50,229 nt of DNA from Planctomycetaceae bacterium. Its GTDB lineage: Bacteria > Planctomycetota > Planctomycetia > Planctomycetales > Planctomycetaceae. Within the stretch, counting starts at the first letter, position 1; each line of letters begins with the position of its first letter. The notes below the pieces were generated by a model that was given only the letters and a program-made list of their open reading frames with translations, did no database searches and had not been told where the DNA came from. The stretch is taken from assembly GCA_021732995.1 (NCBI GenBank), contig JAKFWA010000041.1, positions 1 to 50,229 of the forward strand, given 5' to 3'. The position numbers and the translations under genes are program-made. Shown piece by piece: positions 42,957 through 50,229 of this stretch.

Positions 42957-43709
42957 ATGTCAGTGACGATGGACTGGCTCGATCTGCGTTGTGCCAGCAT
43001 GAGGGGCTCAAGCGTGAAAGACGATCCGAAGGACGTGCCGCTGTCAGCGATTGAGCAACTGCGCCGTCAGCAGCGGTTGCCTGTGCGGCTCAAGCGTGAA
43101 CTCCCCTGGAGCACCGAGACCGGCTGTGCGATTTTCGTCGGGCTCTTTGTGCTCGCGCTGGTGGGTGGGTTCTATTACGCCGCGACAATCCTCGGGAAAG
43201 ATGAGAAGGACGTCTGGGTCGTCTACGTGTTTATCGGCGTATTTGGCTTCGTGGGAGCGTTGCTCGTCCTCAGCGGCATCCACCGCTTGATCGCCAGTCG
43301 CGTCCGAGAAACGATCGTCGAAATTGATGCCAATAAAATTGTTCGTGGCGAGGTGACCAGAATTTGCTTCCGACAGGAAGGTCCGGTGACACTGACTTCG
43401 CTTCGAGCGAATGTGTTGTGTTTTGGACGGACTCACACTTGGGGCAGACGCACCGACAGCAATGGGAGCTCAGAGTCTTACCGGAAGACCGACGAAAAAC
43501 TGCTGTATCAGCAGAATATTCTGGATGAGCACCAGTTCGTCATCGCTGCTGAAGAGATTTGGGAAACTCAGATCGAGTTCCAGTTACCCGCCGAGGCTCT
43601 GCGATCGGTTGATTCCGACGATCGCGAAGTCGTCTGGAAGATCGAAGTCTGGGGCAAAGTCGCCTGGTGGCCCGACTTCATGCACCCGTTTGTGGTTCAC
43701 GTGGTCTAA
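42957..43709 (+). CDS. Membrane protein with two TM segments and an arrestin-like C-terminal domain
   Basis: The product has about 250 residues. After a basic cytoplasmic N-terminus come two membrane segments (~CAIFVGLFVLALVGGFYY and VVYVFIGVFGFVGALLVLSG), then a beta-rich domain of about 140 residues ending in VVWKIEVWGKVAWWPDFMHP, a pattern seen in arrestin-like domains attached to membrane proteins. Function is unknown. The ATG at 42957 has a weak ribosome-binding site; a GTG at 43014 has GAGGGG about 7 bases upstream and is a good alternative start. It follows the NADAR remnant by 7 bases, which suggests the two once formed an operon. Confidence 0.65.
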   Translation: MSVTMDWLDLRCASMRGSSVKDDPKDVPLSAIEQLRRQQRLPVRLKRELPWSTETGCAIFVGLFVLALVGGFYYAATILGKDEKDVWVVYVFIGVFGFVGALLVLSGIHRLIASRVRETIVEIDANKIVRGEVTRICFRQEGPVTLTSLRANVLCFGRTHTWGRRTDSNGSSESYRKTDEKLLYQQNILDEHQFVIAAEEIWETQIEFQLPAEALRSVDSDDREVVWKIEVWGKVAWWPDFMHPFVVHVV

Positions 43710-43771
43710 CGCATCCGCCAGAACTGAATGATGGATGCCCCGTCAGGCCTTTATAAGGATCCCTGCTGGAC

Positions 43772-44413
43772 TCAATAATGCCGCTCGGTCCACAATTTGT
43801 CACATCTGACGAACCTCCCGCTGCGATATCCAGCCGACAGGATATCGAGGTACTCAACCAAGTCCGCCGCCAGTACGCCAGCAGAATTCGGTTGGTCATT
43901 AAGGGCTATGATCTGCCCGTATGTCCCACCTGGCGGCGGATCAAGGTCGACGCAGATCATGGCGGGATTATCCACTGTCGAAATCACGATTATCGAATCA
44001 TGAATCGTGACCGGACCAAACTTTTTGTACGGGTCTTCTGGATCATCAATTTCAAATCCGTCGGATCTGATAATCTGACGAACTTGGCGGTTCAGAAGAG
44101 TGTTCCCGACGATGCTATCCACGCCACAGAAATACGAGTAGGCAGAAAAGTCATCGTCAGAAACGCCAAATCTCATCTCAGGCAGCAGTAAGTCGTGGTC
44201 ACTCCCATCATCCTTCTGCTGTTTCTGACCATCGGCGATAAGCAGCAGTTCCGACAATTGAGGCGGGAAGGTTAGCCCGAGTTTCAATTCGGCTTCCTTG
44301 ATCTTCTCAGTCGTCGTCCCCGGATTGAACTCAGCATCGATCGGCGGCTGCAATGATCGCAAAGAATTTACCAGGTCGGCGAACGCCTGTCGGATTGATC
44401 TGGTTGACGGCAT
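43772..44413 (-). CDS. SMI1/KNR4 (SUKH) family protein
   Basis: The product has 213 residues. The SUKH opening is clear: TTTEKIKEAELKLGLTFPPQLSELL (located near residue 33), followed by the LLIADGQ turn, and later AMICVDLDPPPGGTYGQIIAL, the usual D-x-x-P-x-x-x-G-x-x-G-Q strand. SUKH proteins often act as immunity proteins against polymorphic toxins in bacteria. No toxin gene is visible next to it, so it may be an orphan immunity gene or serve another role. The ATG at 44413 lacks a strong ribosome-binding site. It is convergent with the arrestin-like membrane protein gene. Confidence 0.85.
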   Translation of the reverse strand: MPSTRSIRQAFADLVNSLRSLQPPIDAEFNPGTTTEKIKEAELKLGLTFPPQLSELLLIADGQKQQKDDGSDHDLLLPEMRFGVSDDDFSAYSYFCGVDSIVGNTLLNRQVRQIIRSDGFEIDDPEDPYKKFGPVTIHDSIIVISTVDNPAMICVDLDPPPGGTYGQIIALNDQPNSAGVLAADLVEYLDILSAGYRSGRFVRCDKLWTERHY

Positions 44414-44479
44414 TTCGCTTGGTTGCCTGGTGTTGGGTTATCGCAGAGTTGCGATGCAAAGTGCTGCCCGTCGAACTCA

Positions 44480-44839
44480 TCAGCGTTGGGAATCACCCGT
44501 CTCCTGAACGATCCATTTCGGATTCGGGATCAGCGGCGAACGCGCAATTAACATCAGCACGCCCGAAAGAATCACGAGCATCGGAACCTCGACATTGAAG
44601 GGCAGCCGATCGGTTTGCCTCAGGATTGAAAGCAAGCTGGTGATCATGAAGAACGGTCCCACGACAACCGTCACCTTGTCGACGCCGCTAATCCCGAAGG
44701 CCAGCAATCCGACGACCGCCAGCCCAAGCGTCCAGATCCAGTCAATCGCCGGCGTGATCCCCAGGGTTGTGAGCAACCAGCCCACCCCCAGCGTGATCAG
44801 CAGCAACGGCATCACCAACGTCTTCTTGTCGGATTTCAT
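44480..44839 (-). CDS. Small membrane protein, LiaF/DUF5668-like
   Basis: The product has 119 residues and four hydrophobic segments. The pattern LLLITLGVGWLLTTLG ... IDWIWTLGLAVVGLLAFG is typical of LiaI/LiaF-type transmembrane regions. There is no soluble sensor domain, so only the membrane part of that family is represented. The frame is open to 44905, but the ATG at 44839 (MKSDKK) gives a more natural start. It ends 66 bases upstream of the SUKH start on the same strand, so the two may be co-transcribed. Role unknown. Confidence 0.6.
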   Translation of the reverse strand: MKSDKKTLVMPLLLITLGVGWLLTTLGITPAIDWIWTLGLAVVGLLAFGISGVDKVTVVVGPFFMITSLLSILRQTDRLPFNVEVPMLVILSGVLMLIARSPLIPNPKWIVQETGDSQR

Positions 44840-45128
44840 GGGCGGCTTTCTGGAAGTTACGTGGGTGTGCGACAAAACACTTTCGTCGAACGCTTCATCC
44901 ACCACGAGTTGGGATGTTTAGAGGCACATCAGCCAAGTCGCAATCGGTACCGGGATATAACCCGCTTTTCCACGAAATCGTCGCAAGATTCCGGAGATCG
45001 CAGAACCTGAGTTCTCTTGTCATTTGCGATCCGTGACAAGCAAGTCGTCGGGAAGGTTATCGACGACTGCGATTGACAGACGGCAGTTTCAGCAGCACTT
45101 TGTCGAACGCAGCTATCGAGAGATGACT

Positions 45129-46304
45129 ATGATACGGAAAGGCGAGTCAGCGCAGGCTATTTCAGTTGTCTGTCAGCCATTAAAGACGGTTCCTGGAAAC
45201 CATGAATCAGGGTTTATGATGTCACCCAGGTTTTCAATCCCTCGACGTTGGGTCCAGGCGGGCGTTTGCATCGGTATTGTGATGCTCGTTGTTGCATTGC
45301 TCTTGCCAGCCATCCAGCAGTCGCGTGCGGCGTCACGAAAAGCCCAGGCAAAATGGCGGCTCAAAGACATCGGGTTGGCGCTGGAGACTTACCACGAGTC
45401 GTACCGAATGCTGCCACACGGTGGCATCTTTGACGAACACGGGACTGCCTTTCACGGTTGGGATACCGCGCTCCTGCTCTATCTTTCGCAGCGAGCGTAT
45501 TACGACGTTGGGGATTCAGACTTTCCATGGGATGATCCCGTCAACGTCGAGCATTTCCTCCATGAAAGGACGTCCTCGTGGCAGTTTCCCGGCATCTTTG
45601 CAGAGCGATCGCCGGACGGTTTGCCGCTCACGCATATGGCTGCTAGTCAAACGTTGTTTCATCGTAATAGCGTCGTACGACTCGATAATCTGCCAGAGAA
45701 ATCAGGTGTCGCAATGATCGGCGAAGCCCGCGGGAATTTTGTGCCCATTGGATACCCTTATAATTGGCGGGATCTCTCTCTGGGATTGGGGGCTTCAGAC
45801 GAGGGCTTCGGTTCTCCGATTCGTGATACGACCATGTTTGTCATGGGCGATCTGTCTGTGCGAGAGTTCGCAAACGACACCTCTGCTGCAATTCTCAAGG
45901 ACTTGGCTGGTCAAATTCAGCCGCTGCCGCGGGCCGTTAAGAAGCCCGCCGGTCCATATCGACTGACAGTCCGCGATTACTGGCGTTATCTCAACGTCGT
46001 GCGCGGTCACAAGCAATTGATGACCTTCCGTCTGAGTCCGGACCGAAAGAATCTCTACGTTGATTTTCGGTATTATGATGATTACTCAGAGGCTATTCCT
46101 GAGCGTTGGGACTCATACTTTCATAAGTTTCTGCAGGCGGCACCGGTCGAGACCGTGCACTTAAAAGGCCGCCTTCGAGCCCGCGAATTGCAGCCGTTTC
46201 TGAAGCTCCCCAAACTGAAACGCCTGACCATCAGCGACGCCAGAATTGAGGACGATCCAAAAGAGTTTCTGGCAGTCGCCCCCAAAAGCATCCTGGTCGA
46301 CTGA
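45129..46304 (+). CDS. DUF1559-like membrane protein with LRR-like C-terminus
   Basis: The product has 391 residues. One membrane segment (~42-60) is followed directly by LLPAIQQSRAASRKAQAKWRLKDIGLALETYHES (located near residue 58), the hallmark start of the planctomycete DUF1559 pseudopilin-like family. The canonical prepilin cleavage motif (G-F-T-L-I-E) is missing and the N-terminus is about 30 residues longer than usual. Near the end, HLKGRLRARELQPFL and KLPKLKRLTISDARI look like leucine-rich-repeat turns. The ATG at 45129 is chosen because GAGAG lies 6 bases upstream; an ATG at 45123 is too close to it. DUF1559 proteins are thought to form surface structures, though this one may not be processed. 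Confidence 0.72.
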   Translation: MIRKGESAQAISVVCQPLKTVPGNHESGFMMSPRFSIPRRWVQAGVCIGIVMLVVALLLPAIQQSRAASRKAQAKWRLKDIGLALETYHESYRMLPHGGIFDEHGTAFHGWDTALLLYLSQRAYYDVGDSDFPWDDPVNVEHFLHERTSSWQFPGIFAERSPDGLPLTHMAASQTLFHRNSVVRLDNLPEKSGVAMIGEARGNFVPIGYPYNWRDLSLGLGASDEGFGSPIRDTTMFVMGDLSVREFANDTSAAILKDLAGQIQPLPRAVKKPAGPYRLTVRDYWRYLNVVRGHKQLMTFRLSPDRKNLYVDFRYYDDYSEAIPERWDSYFHKFLQAAPVETVHLKGRLRARELQPFLKLPKLKRLTISDARIEDDPKEFLAVAPKSILVD

Positions 46305-46394
46305 CCTTGCTACTTTCTGCGAGCGGTATCAGGACTGACTTCGAAGATATCGTTGCTGTCAGCCAGTATCCGACTTGCATGCGTCCGGCAGCCA

Positions 46395-47402
46395 TCACAC
46401 GACGTCGCGGACTTCTTCCAGCGCGGGCTGTGCTGCGTCTGTGGTTTCGACGGCGGGCTTGCAGGCTTGGTCGAAGAATTTGACGAGGCGTTCGTCGTAC
46501 TCGGCGGTGGCGACGTGGCGGGCCTGGTTGTGTTTGGCTCCGGGGACGATCCACAGGGTGGACTGGTCGCCGCCGATACGCTCGAAGACGCTCTTCGCAA
46601 TGTCGGGATGCACGTAGGTGTCGCGCTTGCCGGAGATCAGCGAGACCGGCAGACCCTTCAGTTGCGGCAGATAGGATTCAACGGGCACATAGCGGCAATG
46701 GCGTTTCAGTTGGCTGATCCACCACGCCACCGTGATGGTCATATCGATGTGCCAGCTGGGGATTCGTTCGGCGGCCCACGCGGGGACGAACAAGGTCATC
46801 CAGCGACGGGCGTAGAGGCGAGTCATGCTGCGGGTCGTGTAAGCGCTGTCGCTGCAGACGCAACGCACGCGGGGGCTCTGCGCGGCGACAACCAGCGACG
46901 TGCCAGCTCCGCGACTGATACCGAACAGGCCCAGCGGCAGATCGCGCAAGTCGGGCCGGGAGTCCACGTAGCTCAGGACAGACTGCAGGTCTTGAACTTC
47001 GCCGGTCGTCAGCCAGTGGATGGGGGAGTAACCGGGAACGCCATCGCTTTCGCCGTGTGAGCGAAAGTCAAACGCCAGCACGTTGAAGCCAGCTCGATAG
47101 AGCGCTTCGCAGTAGCTCATCGCCGACCACTTGTCGGCACCGAGTTCATGACTGAAGACAACCAGCCCGCGAGGCGGTTGCGCAGCGGGACGAAACAGGC
47201 AGGCACTCAGGCGGATGTTGTCGCCGGTGAGGATTTCAAAGCGTTCGGCGCGGTCATCGGCAGCGGAGAGGTCAGCGTTCAGTGGGGGCGTGTATTCGAA
47301 CATGCGCAGTGCGAGCCGCACGATTGCCGCATGTACGATGAGCAGCAGCAGAGCCATCCCGGCGATGCATGCCGTACCAATCAAGCCCACGATGAACTCC
47401 AC
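46395..47402 (-). CDS. Membrane-anchored alpha/beta hydrolase
   Basis: The product has 335 residues. An N-terminal membrane anchor (VGLIGTACIAGMALLLLIV) is followed by an alpha/beta hydrolase: VVFSHELGADKWS, FDFRSHGESDG, the nucleophile elbow G-I-S-R-G-A-G with Ser163, the acid strand LISGKRDTYVHP, and the base in PGAKHNQ. All three catalytic elements are present. The type is closest to the YqkD/BAAT-like serine aminopeptidase group; substrate unknown. The start is a GTG at 47402 with a weak ribosome-binding site. It lies 133 bp downstream of fabF on the same strand with a hairpin between, so read-through from the ACP operon is possible but not assured. Confidence 0.85.
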   Translation of the reverse strand: MEFIVGLIGTACIAGMALLLLIVHAAIVRLALRMFEYTPPLNADLSAADDRAERFEILTGDNIRLSACLFRPAAQPPRGLVVFSHELGADKWSAMSYCEALYRAGFNVLAFDFRSHGESDGVPGYSPIHWLTTGEVQDLQSVLSYVDSRPDLRDLPLGLFGISRGAGTSLVVAAQSPRVRCVCSDSAYTTRSMTRLYARRWMTLFVPAWAAERIPSWHIDMTITVAWWISQLKRHCRYVPVESYLPQLKGLPVSLISGKRDTYVHPDIAKSVFERIGGDQSTLWIVPGAKHNQARHVATAEYDERLVKFFDQACKPAVETTDAAQPALEEVRDVV

Positions 47403-47473
47403 TTCGGGGAGAGCACTCCCACGTCCAGAGAGTGCTCAATGATTGAATGGAAGATACCAGCCATCTGAGGGCC

Positions 47474-47494
47474 GCGTTGTTTCCAAAACAACGC
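47474..47494 (-). terminator. Hairpin after fabF, weak terminator or attenuator
   Basis: GCGTTGTTT (47474-47482) and AAACAACGC (47486-47494) form a perfect 9-bp stem with a 3-base loop, 41 bases past the fabF stop codon in the direction of transcription. No U-tract follows, so it could reduce rather than stop read-through into the hydrolase gene. Confidence 0.45.
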
Positions 47495-47535
47495 TCCCCG
47501 CGCCGACCGCAGGGAGACTCAGTGGCAACGACGCA

Positions 47536-48825
47536 TCAGGCTGCGAATTCAGACATGATCAATGACACGTTCTGACCGCCGAAGCCGAAGCTGTTCGACA
47601 GGCAGCGACGCACCTTGCGGGTTTCGCGGGGCTGGTTCGGGATGTAGTCCAGATCGCAGTCCGGATCTGGCGTCTCGTAGTTGATCGTCGGCGGCAGCAC
47701 GCCCTTCTTGATGGCCAGCAGGCACGTGATCGCTTCCACGCTACCGGCAGCCGCAATCAGGTGACCCATCATGCTCTTGATGCTCGACACCGGCGTGCTG
47801 TAGGCGTCCTGTCCCAACGCCCGCTTGCAGGCCAGAGTTTCAATCTGGTCGTTCACCTTGGTGCTGGTGCCATGAGCGTTGATGTAGTCCAGGTCGTCGG
47901 TGTTGAGCCCGGCATCCTTCAACGCCATCTTGATGCAGGACGTCGCGCCGCGGCCATCTGGATGGATGTCCGTCACGCGGAACGCATCAGCCGTCGAGCC
48001 GTAGCCGACGATCTCACCGTAGATCTGAGCGCCGCGCTTCTTCGCGTGGTCAAGCTCTTCGAGAATCAGGATGCCGGCGCCTTCACCCAGCACGAAGCCG
48101 TCGCGGTTCAAGTCGAACGGACGAGAAGCTTCCTGCGGTTGGATGTTGTGTTCAGAGAGTGCCGTCAGCAGATTGAAACCCGTCAGACCGAACGGGTGAA
48201 TCATGCTGTGAGCACCACCCGAGATCATGACATCGGCATCACCGCGACGAATGAGTTCCGTCGCTTCGCCGATCGCCTGACTCGATGCCGCACACGCGGT
48301 GAGGCAGTTCAAGTTCGGACCTTGAGCGTTGAACAGACTCGCCAGATGACCCGCCGTCATGTTGGGTTCTTGCTGCAGTTCGTTCTCGCCGTTCAGGCGC
48401 AGCAGGCCCAGTCGGGCGAACTCGCCGAGGTCGACTTCGTCGCCCTTGCGCGATTCAGCAATGATGCCCATGAAGCGGTTGAAGTCCTGAGCGCCTTCGC
48501 CGGCACCCAAGTACACGCCGAACATCGACGGATCGAGGCTGCTGCAATCATCCAGCCCAGCGTCATTCACGGCCTGAACAGCGGCGCCGATCGCGAACTT
48601 GATGTTGCGACCGCAAGCCGAGAACCGTTCCGGATCGGGAATGTACTTACCAAGGTCATAGTTCTTGACCTCAGCCGCGAACTTGGTGGGGAACCTGGTC
48701 GCGTCAAAGTACGTGATCCAGTCGATCCCGCTTTTGCACGCCATCAGGCTGGCCCACATGTCTTCAATCGTCTTACCAACGGGAGTAATGCAGCCCATGC
48801 CGCTGACAACAACACGCCGTCTCAT
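47536..48825 (-). CDS. fabF: Beta-ketoacyl-ACP synthase II (FabF type)
   Basis: The product has 429 residues, normal for FabF. The catalytic triad is intact: Cys178 in LTACAASSQ, His319 in NAHGTST, and His356 in MMGHLIAAAG, with Lys351 just before. The enzyme extends acyl-ACP with malonyl-ACP by decarboxylative condensation. AAGGGG lies about 8 bases before the ATG. It is the third gene of an operon with an ACP (49475-49861) and a hotdog dehydratase (48950-49447), so it may serve a dedicated acyl chain rather than housekeeping fatty acid synthesis. FabF as an enzyme class is certain; which pathway is not. Confidence 0.93.
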   Translation of the reverse strand: MRRRVVVSGMGCITPVGKTIEDMWASLMACKSGIDWITYFDATRFPTKFAAEVKNYDLGKYIPDPERFSACGRNIKFAIGAAVQAVNDAGLDDCSSLDPSMFGVYLGAGEGAQDFNRFMGIIAESRKGDEVDLGEFARLGLLRLNGENELQQEPNMTAGHLASLFNAQGPNLNCLTACAASSQAIGEATELIRRGDADVMISGGAHSMIHPFGLTGFNLLTALSEHNIQPQEASRPFDLNRDGFVLGEGAGILILEELDHAKKRGAQIYGEIVGYGSTADAFRVTDIHPDGRGATSCIKMALKDAGLNTDDLDYINAHGTSTKVNDQIETLACKRALGQDAYSTPVSSIKSMMGHLIAAAGSVEAITCLLAIKKGVLPPTINYETPDPDCDLDYIPNQPRETRKVRRCLSNSFGFGGQNVSLIMSEFAA

Positions 48826-48949
48826 GGCTTCGCCCCTTCAACATTGAGGCAAGTGAATGAGTTGGATGAGAAGCCCCTGCTCCTCATCAACACCCAACGC
48901 TCGGATGCACAAATACGATCCGGGCGTCACAAGTTTTGAGCGCTCTGAC

Positions 48950-49447
48950 CTAGTTCTTGGCAGAACCGAGGGAACCATCCCCTGCCTGGCCAACTTCCAG
49001 AATGCCGAGCAGGTTCATGGAGAACACGAAGTTCTTCTGATCGATGGCACCGAACTGGGAGTCCTTCTGGTCCAGATGCACGAAAATGATTTCGGCTTCC
49101 GCGACCAGGCGGTCTCCCACATGCGCAGTGACTTCGACTGAACCGCCTTCGGGTCGCGCTTCCAGCAGCGTGGCCGTGTAGACGAGGGAATCGCCTGGCA
49201 CGACCCAGCTATGGAAGGTGACCTTCGGCACTTTGGCCAGGATCACGATATGCTCGAACTGGTTGACTTCACCGAGCAGAATGCCGCCTGTCTGAGCCAT
49301 GCCTTCGATCATCAACGAACCGGGCATCACGGCGAAGCCCGGGAAGTGATCGTGCAGGTGCTCTTCGGCCAAGGTCACGTTTTTGACGGCCTTGGCCCGC
49401 TTGCCGCTTTCGAACTCGGTAAAGCGGTCAATCCAAAACCAACGCAT
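48950..49447 (-). CDS. FabZ/FabA-like hotdog dehydratase
   Basis: The product has 165 residues. The active-site stretch H-D-H-F-P-G-F-A-V-M-P-G-S-L-M-I-E-G has His34 and Glu48 in the positions of the FabZ catalytic pair, and VPKVTFHSWVVPGDSLVY follows as in 3-hydroxyacyl-ACP dehydratases. It would remove water from 3-hydroxyacyl-ACP. A tail of about 30 residues after the hotdog fold is not typical. GGAGAC lies before the ATG. It starts 27 bp downstream of the ACP gene and ends 124 bp before fabF. It could be FabZ proper or a paralogue dedicated to this operon, so no gene symbol is given. Confidence 0.85.
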   Translation of the reverse strand: MRWFWIDRFTEFESGKRAKAVKNVTLAEEHLHDHFPGFAVMPGSLMIEGMAQTGGILLGEVNQFEHIVILAKVPKVTFHSWVVPGDSLVYTATLLEARPEGGSVEVTAHVGDRLVAEAEIIFVHLDQKDSQFGAIDQKNFVFSMNLLGILEVGQAGDGSLGSAKN

Positions 49448-49474
49448 CTTTGCGTCTCCACTCGGTGAGAAGTT

Positions 49475-49861
49475 CTAACCAGCCAACTTCTTCTCAACGA
49501 AGTTCACGATCATGGTGACCGTAAACAGGTTCTGGATATTGCTGACCTTGGGATCGGCCGCCAGAACGTCGATGTCGGCATGCGGCATCTTCTGACGCAG
49601 CATGGCGATTCCGTCCGGCGTGATCTTGCCGTCGGCGACGTAGCCGGAATCGGCCGTCAGGTTTTCCGGGAAGAGCTCTCCACGGGGGATCTTGATCCCG
49701 AAGTTCTTCTCGAGACGGAAAACGATGTCGAGAAAGTCGATCGACTCAGCACCCAGGTCACCCACCAGGGTTGCGGTCGGCGTTACTTCGTCATCATCAA
49801 CGCCCAACGCGTCGACCAACGTTTCACGAACTTTCTCCAGAATCTCATCACGTGACGCCAT
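49475..49861 (-). CDS. Acyl carrier protein with an internal extension
   Basis: The product has 128 residues against ~78 for a housekeeping ACP. Ser40 in LGAESIDFLDIVF is the phosphopantetheine attachment site (D/E-S-L/I-D motif). The first two helices are standard. After GIKIPRGELF an insertion of about 40 residues (~66-108) precedes the last helix (FTVTMIVNFVEKKL). GGGGAG lies 7 bases before the ATG. It is first in an operon with the dehydratase and FabF, and presumably carries the acyl chain they build. Such longer ACPs often belong to specialised rather than primary acyl synthesis; this is inference. Confidence 0.88.
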   Translation of the reverse strand: MASRDEILEKVRETLVDALGVDDDEVTPTATLVGDLGAESIDFLDIVFRLEKNFGIKIPRGELFPENLTADSGYVADGKITPDGIAMLRQKMPHADIDVLAADPKVSNIQNLFTVTMIVNFVEKKLAG

Positions 49862-50069
49862 GAGGTAACTCCCCAGCTTGAGGCAAATGACTGCGCCCCT
49901 GCAGTTTCGCCGAGACCCAAAACAAACGCACTCAGCAATGCGGCGAAGTCATTGCTGACTGACCAAAACTTGCCGTCGGGTTTGACCCATCGCACCCGGC
50001 GGCCAGTGATTTCCGTTTTTCTTCAAATCTGATTCTTGCGGCTGGCCCGAACCGCCACAACCCGAGTCT

Positions 50070-50087
50070 GGCTGGCCGAGGCCAGCC
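50070..50087. repeat. 18-base palindrome
   Basis: GGCTGGCC and GGCCAGCC are separated by GA, giving a perfect 8-bp stem. It lies 38 bases from another palindromic repeat and is probably a dispersed intergenic element. Confidence 0.6.
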
Positions 50088-50124
50088 GTTCCTGATGAAC
50101 CATCTCAAGGATCCCAACCCGCTA

Positions 50125-50150
50125 CCCTCGCCCCGCTTGCGGGGAGAGGG
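50125..50150. repeat. GC-rich palindromic repeat at right edge
   Basis: CCCTCGCCCCGC (50125-50136), loop TT, GCGGGGAGAGGG (50139-50150) pair with a single mismatch. The arms match the structure of the repeats at 3-27 and 40876-40904, so at least three copies occur in this window. Confidence 0.75.
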
Positions 50151-50229
50151 GCTGGGGGTGAGGGGCGATGCTAATCACCGGCATCGATCCCTAATCCTTA
50201 CACGTATCTGTCTTCTCAATCTTCAGAAC

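Larger units (their letters stand above)
49862..50229. other. Right-edge intergenic region with two palindromes
   Basis: No gene is supported in these 368 bases; the promoter of the ACP operon should lie near 49880-50000. Two palindromes, at 50070-50087 and 50125-50150, are listed separately. A minus-strand open frame at 49932-50117 overlaps the palindrome and has no ribosome-binding site. Confidence 0.5.

Noticed and set aside
49932-50117. Minus-strand open frame of 61 residues at the right edge
   Set aside because: It overlaps a palindromic repeat, lacks a ribosome-binding site and encodes nothing recognisable.

Overview
This window is most likely a stretch of chromosome from a member of the Planctomycetota. 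The diagnostic genes are two DUF1501 proteins, a DUF1549/DUF1553 protein, a DUF1559-type protein, an exported sulfatase, and a giant repetitive protein whose N-terminus carries a planctomycete-style L-E-x-R motif. The DNA is visibly GC-rich, genes alternate strand often, and operons are short. GTG starts are common and intergenic palindromic repeats are frequent. I see no rRNA, tRNA, CRISPR array, transposase or integrase. The species cannot be named from the sequence alone.

Layout. 1-8.7 kb: POT-type peptide transporter, GNAT acetyltransferase, a small hypothetical gene, an exported protein that looks like a beta-propeller nested inside a LamG fold, a sensor histidine kinase with a c-type heme motif, and an exported alpha/beta hydrolase. 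8.7-16.3 kb: an ATP-grasp ligase, a DUF1553-DUF1501 operon, and an HD-PAS-GGDEF signalling protein. 16.6-24.5 kb: VOC protein, sulfatase, second ATP-grasp protein, an ArsR-rhodanese operon resembling E. coli ygaVP, a small membrane protein, a second DUF1501 gene followed by an alpha/beta hydrolase. 24.5-26.6 kb: the rplM-rpsI ribosomal operon and a CPBP membrane protease.

27.3-40.7 kb is one gene of 4,460 codons. It encodes about 64 diverged copies of a roughly 67-residue Thr/Gly/Ala/Val-rich unit, probably a very long extracellular beta-solenoid. Within it, two blocks of 16 units keep an exact 3,240-nt offset at every landmark I checked, which points to a large internal tandem duplication. 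This is the most striking object in the window.

40.7-50.2 kb: palindromic repeats, an exported fumarylacetoacetate-hydrolase-family protein, then an accessory-looking patch with a hypothetical gene, a 5'-truncated NADAR gene, an arrestin-like membrane protein, a SUKH (SMI1/KNR4) protein and a small LiaF-like membrane protein. A DUF1559-like protein and a membrane-anchored hydrolase follow. The window closes with a three-gene acyl-carrier-protein / hotdog dehydratase / ketosynthase operon reading leftward from 49.86 kb.

Genes that plausibly work together are: rplM with rpsI; the ArsR regulator with the rhodanese; DUF1553 with DUF1501; and ACP with the dehydratase and FabF. Most other genes appear to be single transcription units. 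All functional calls rest on reading motifs by eye; no database search was run.
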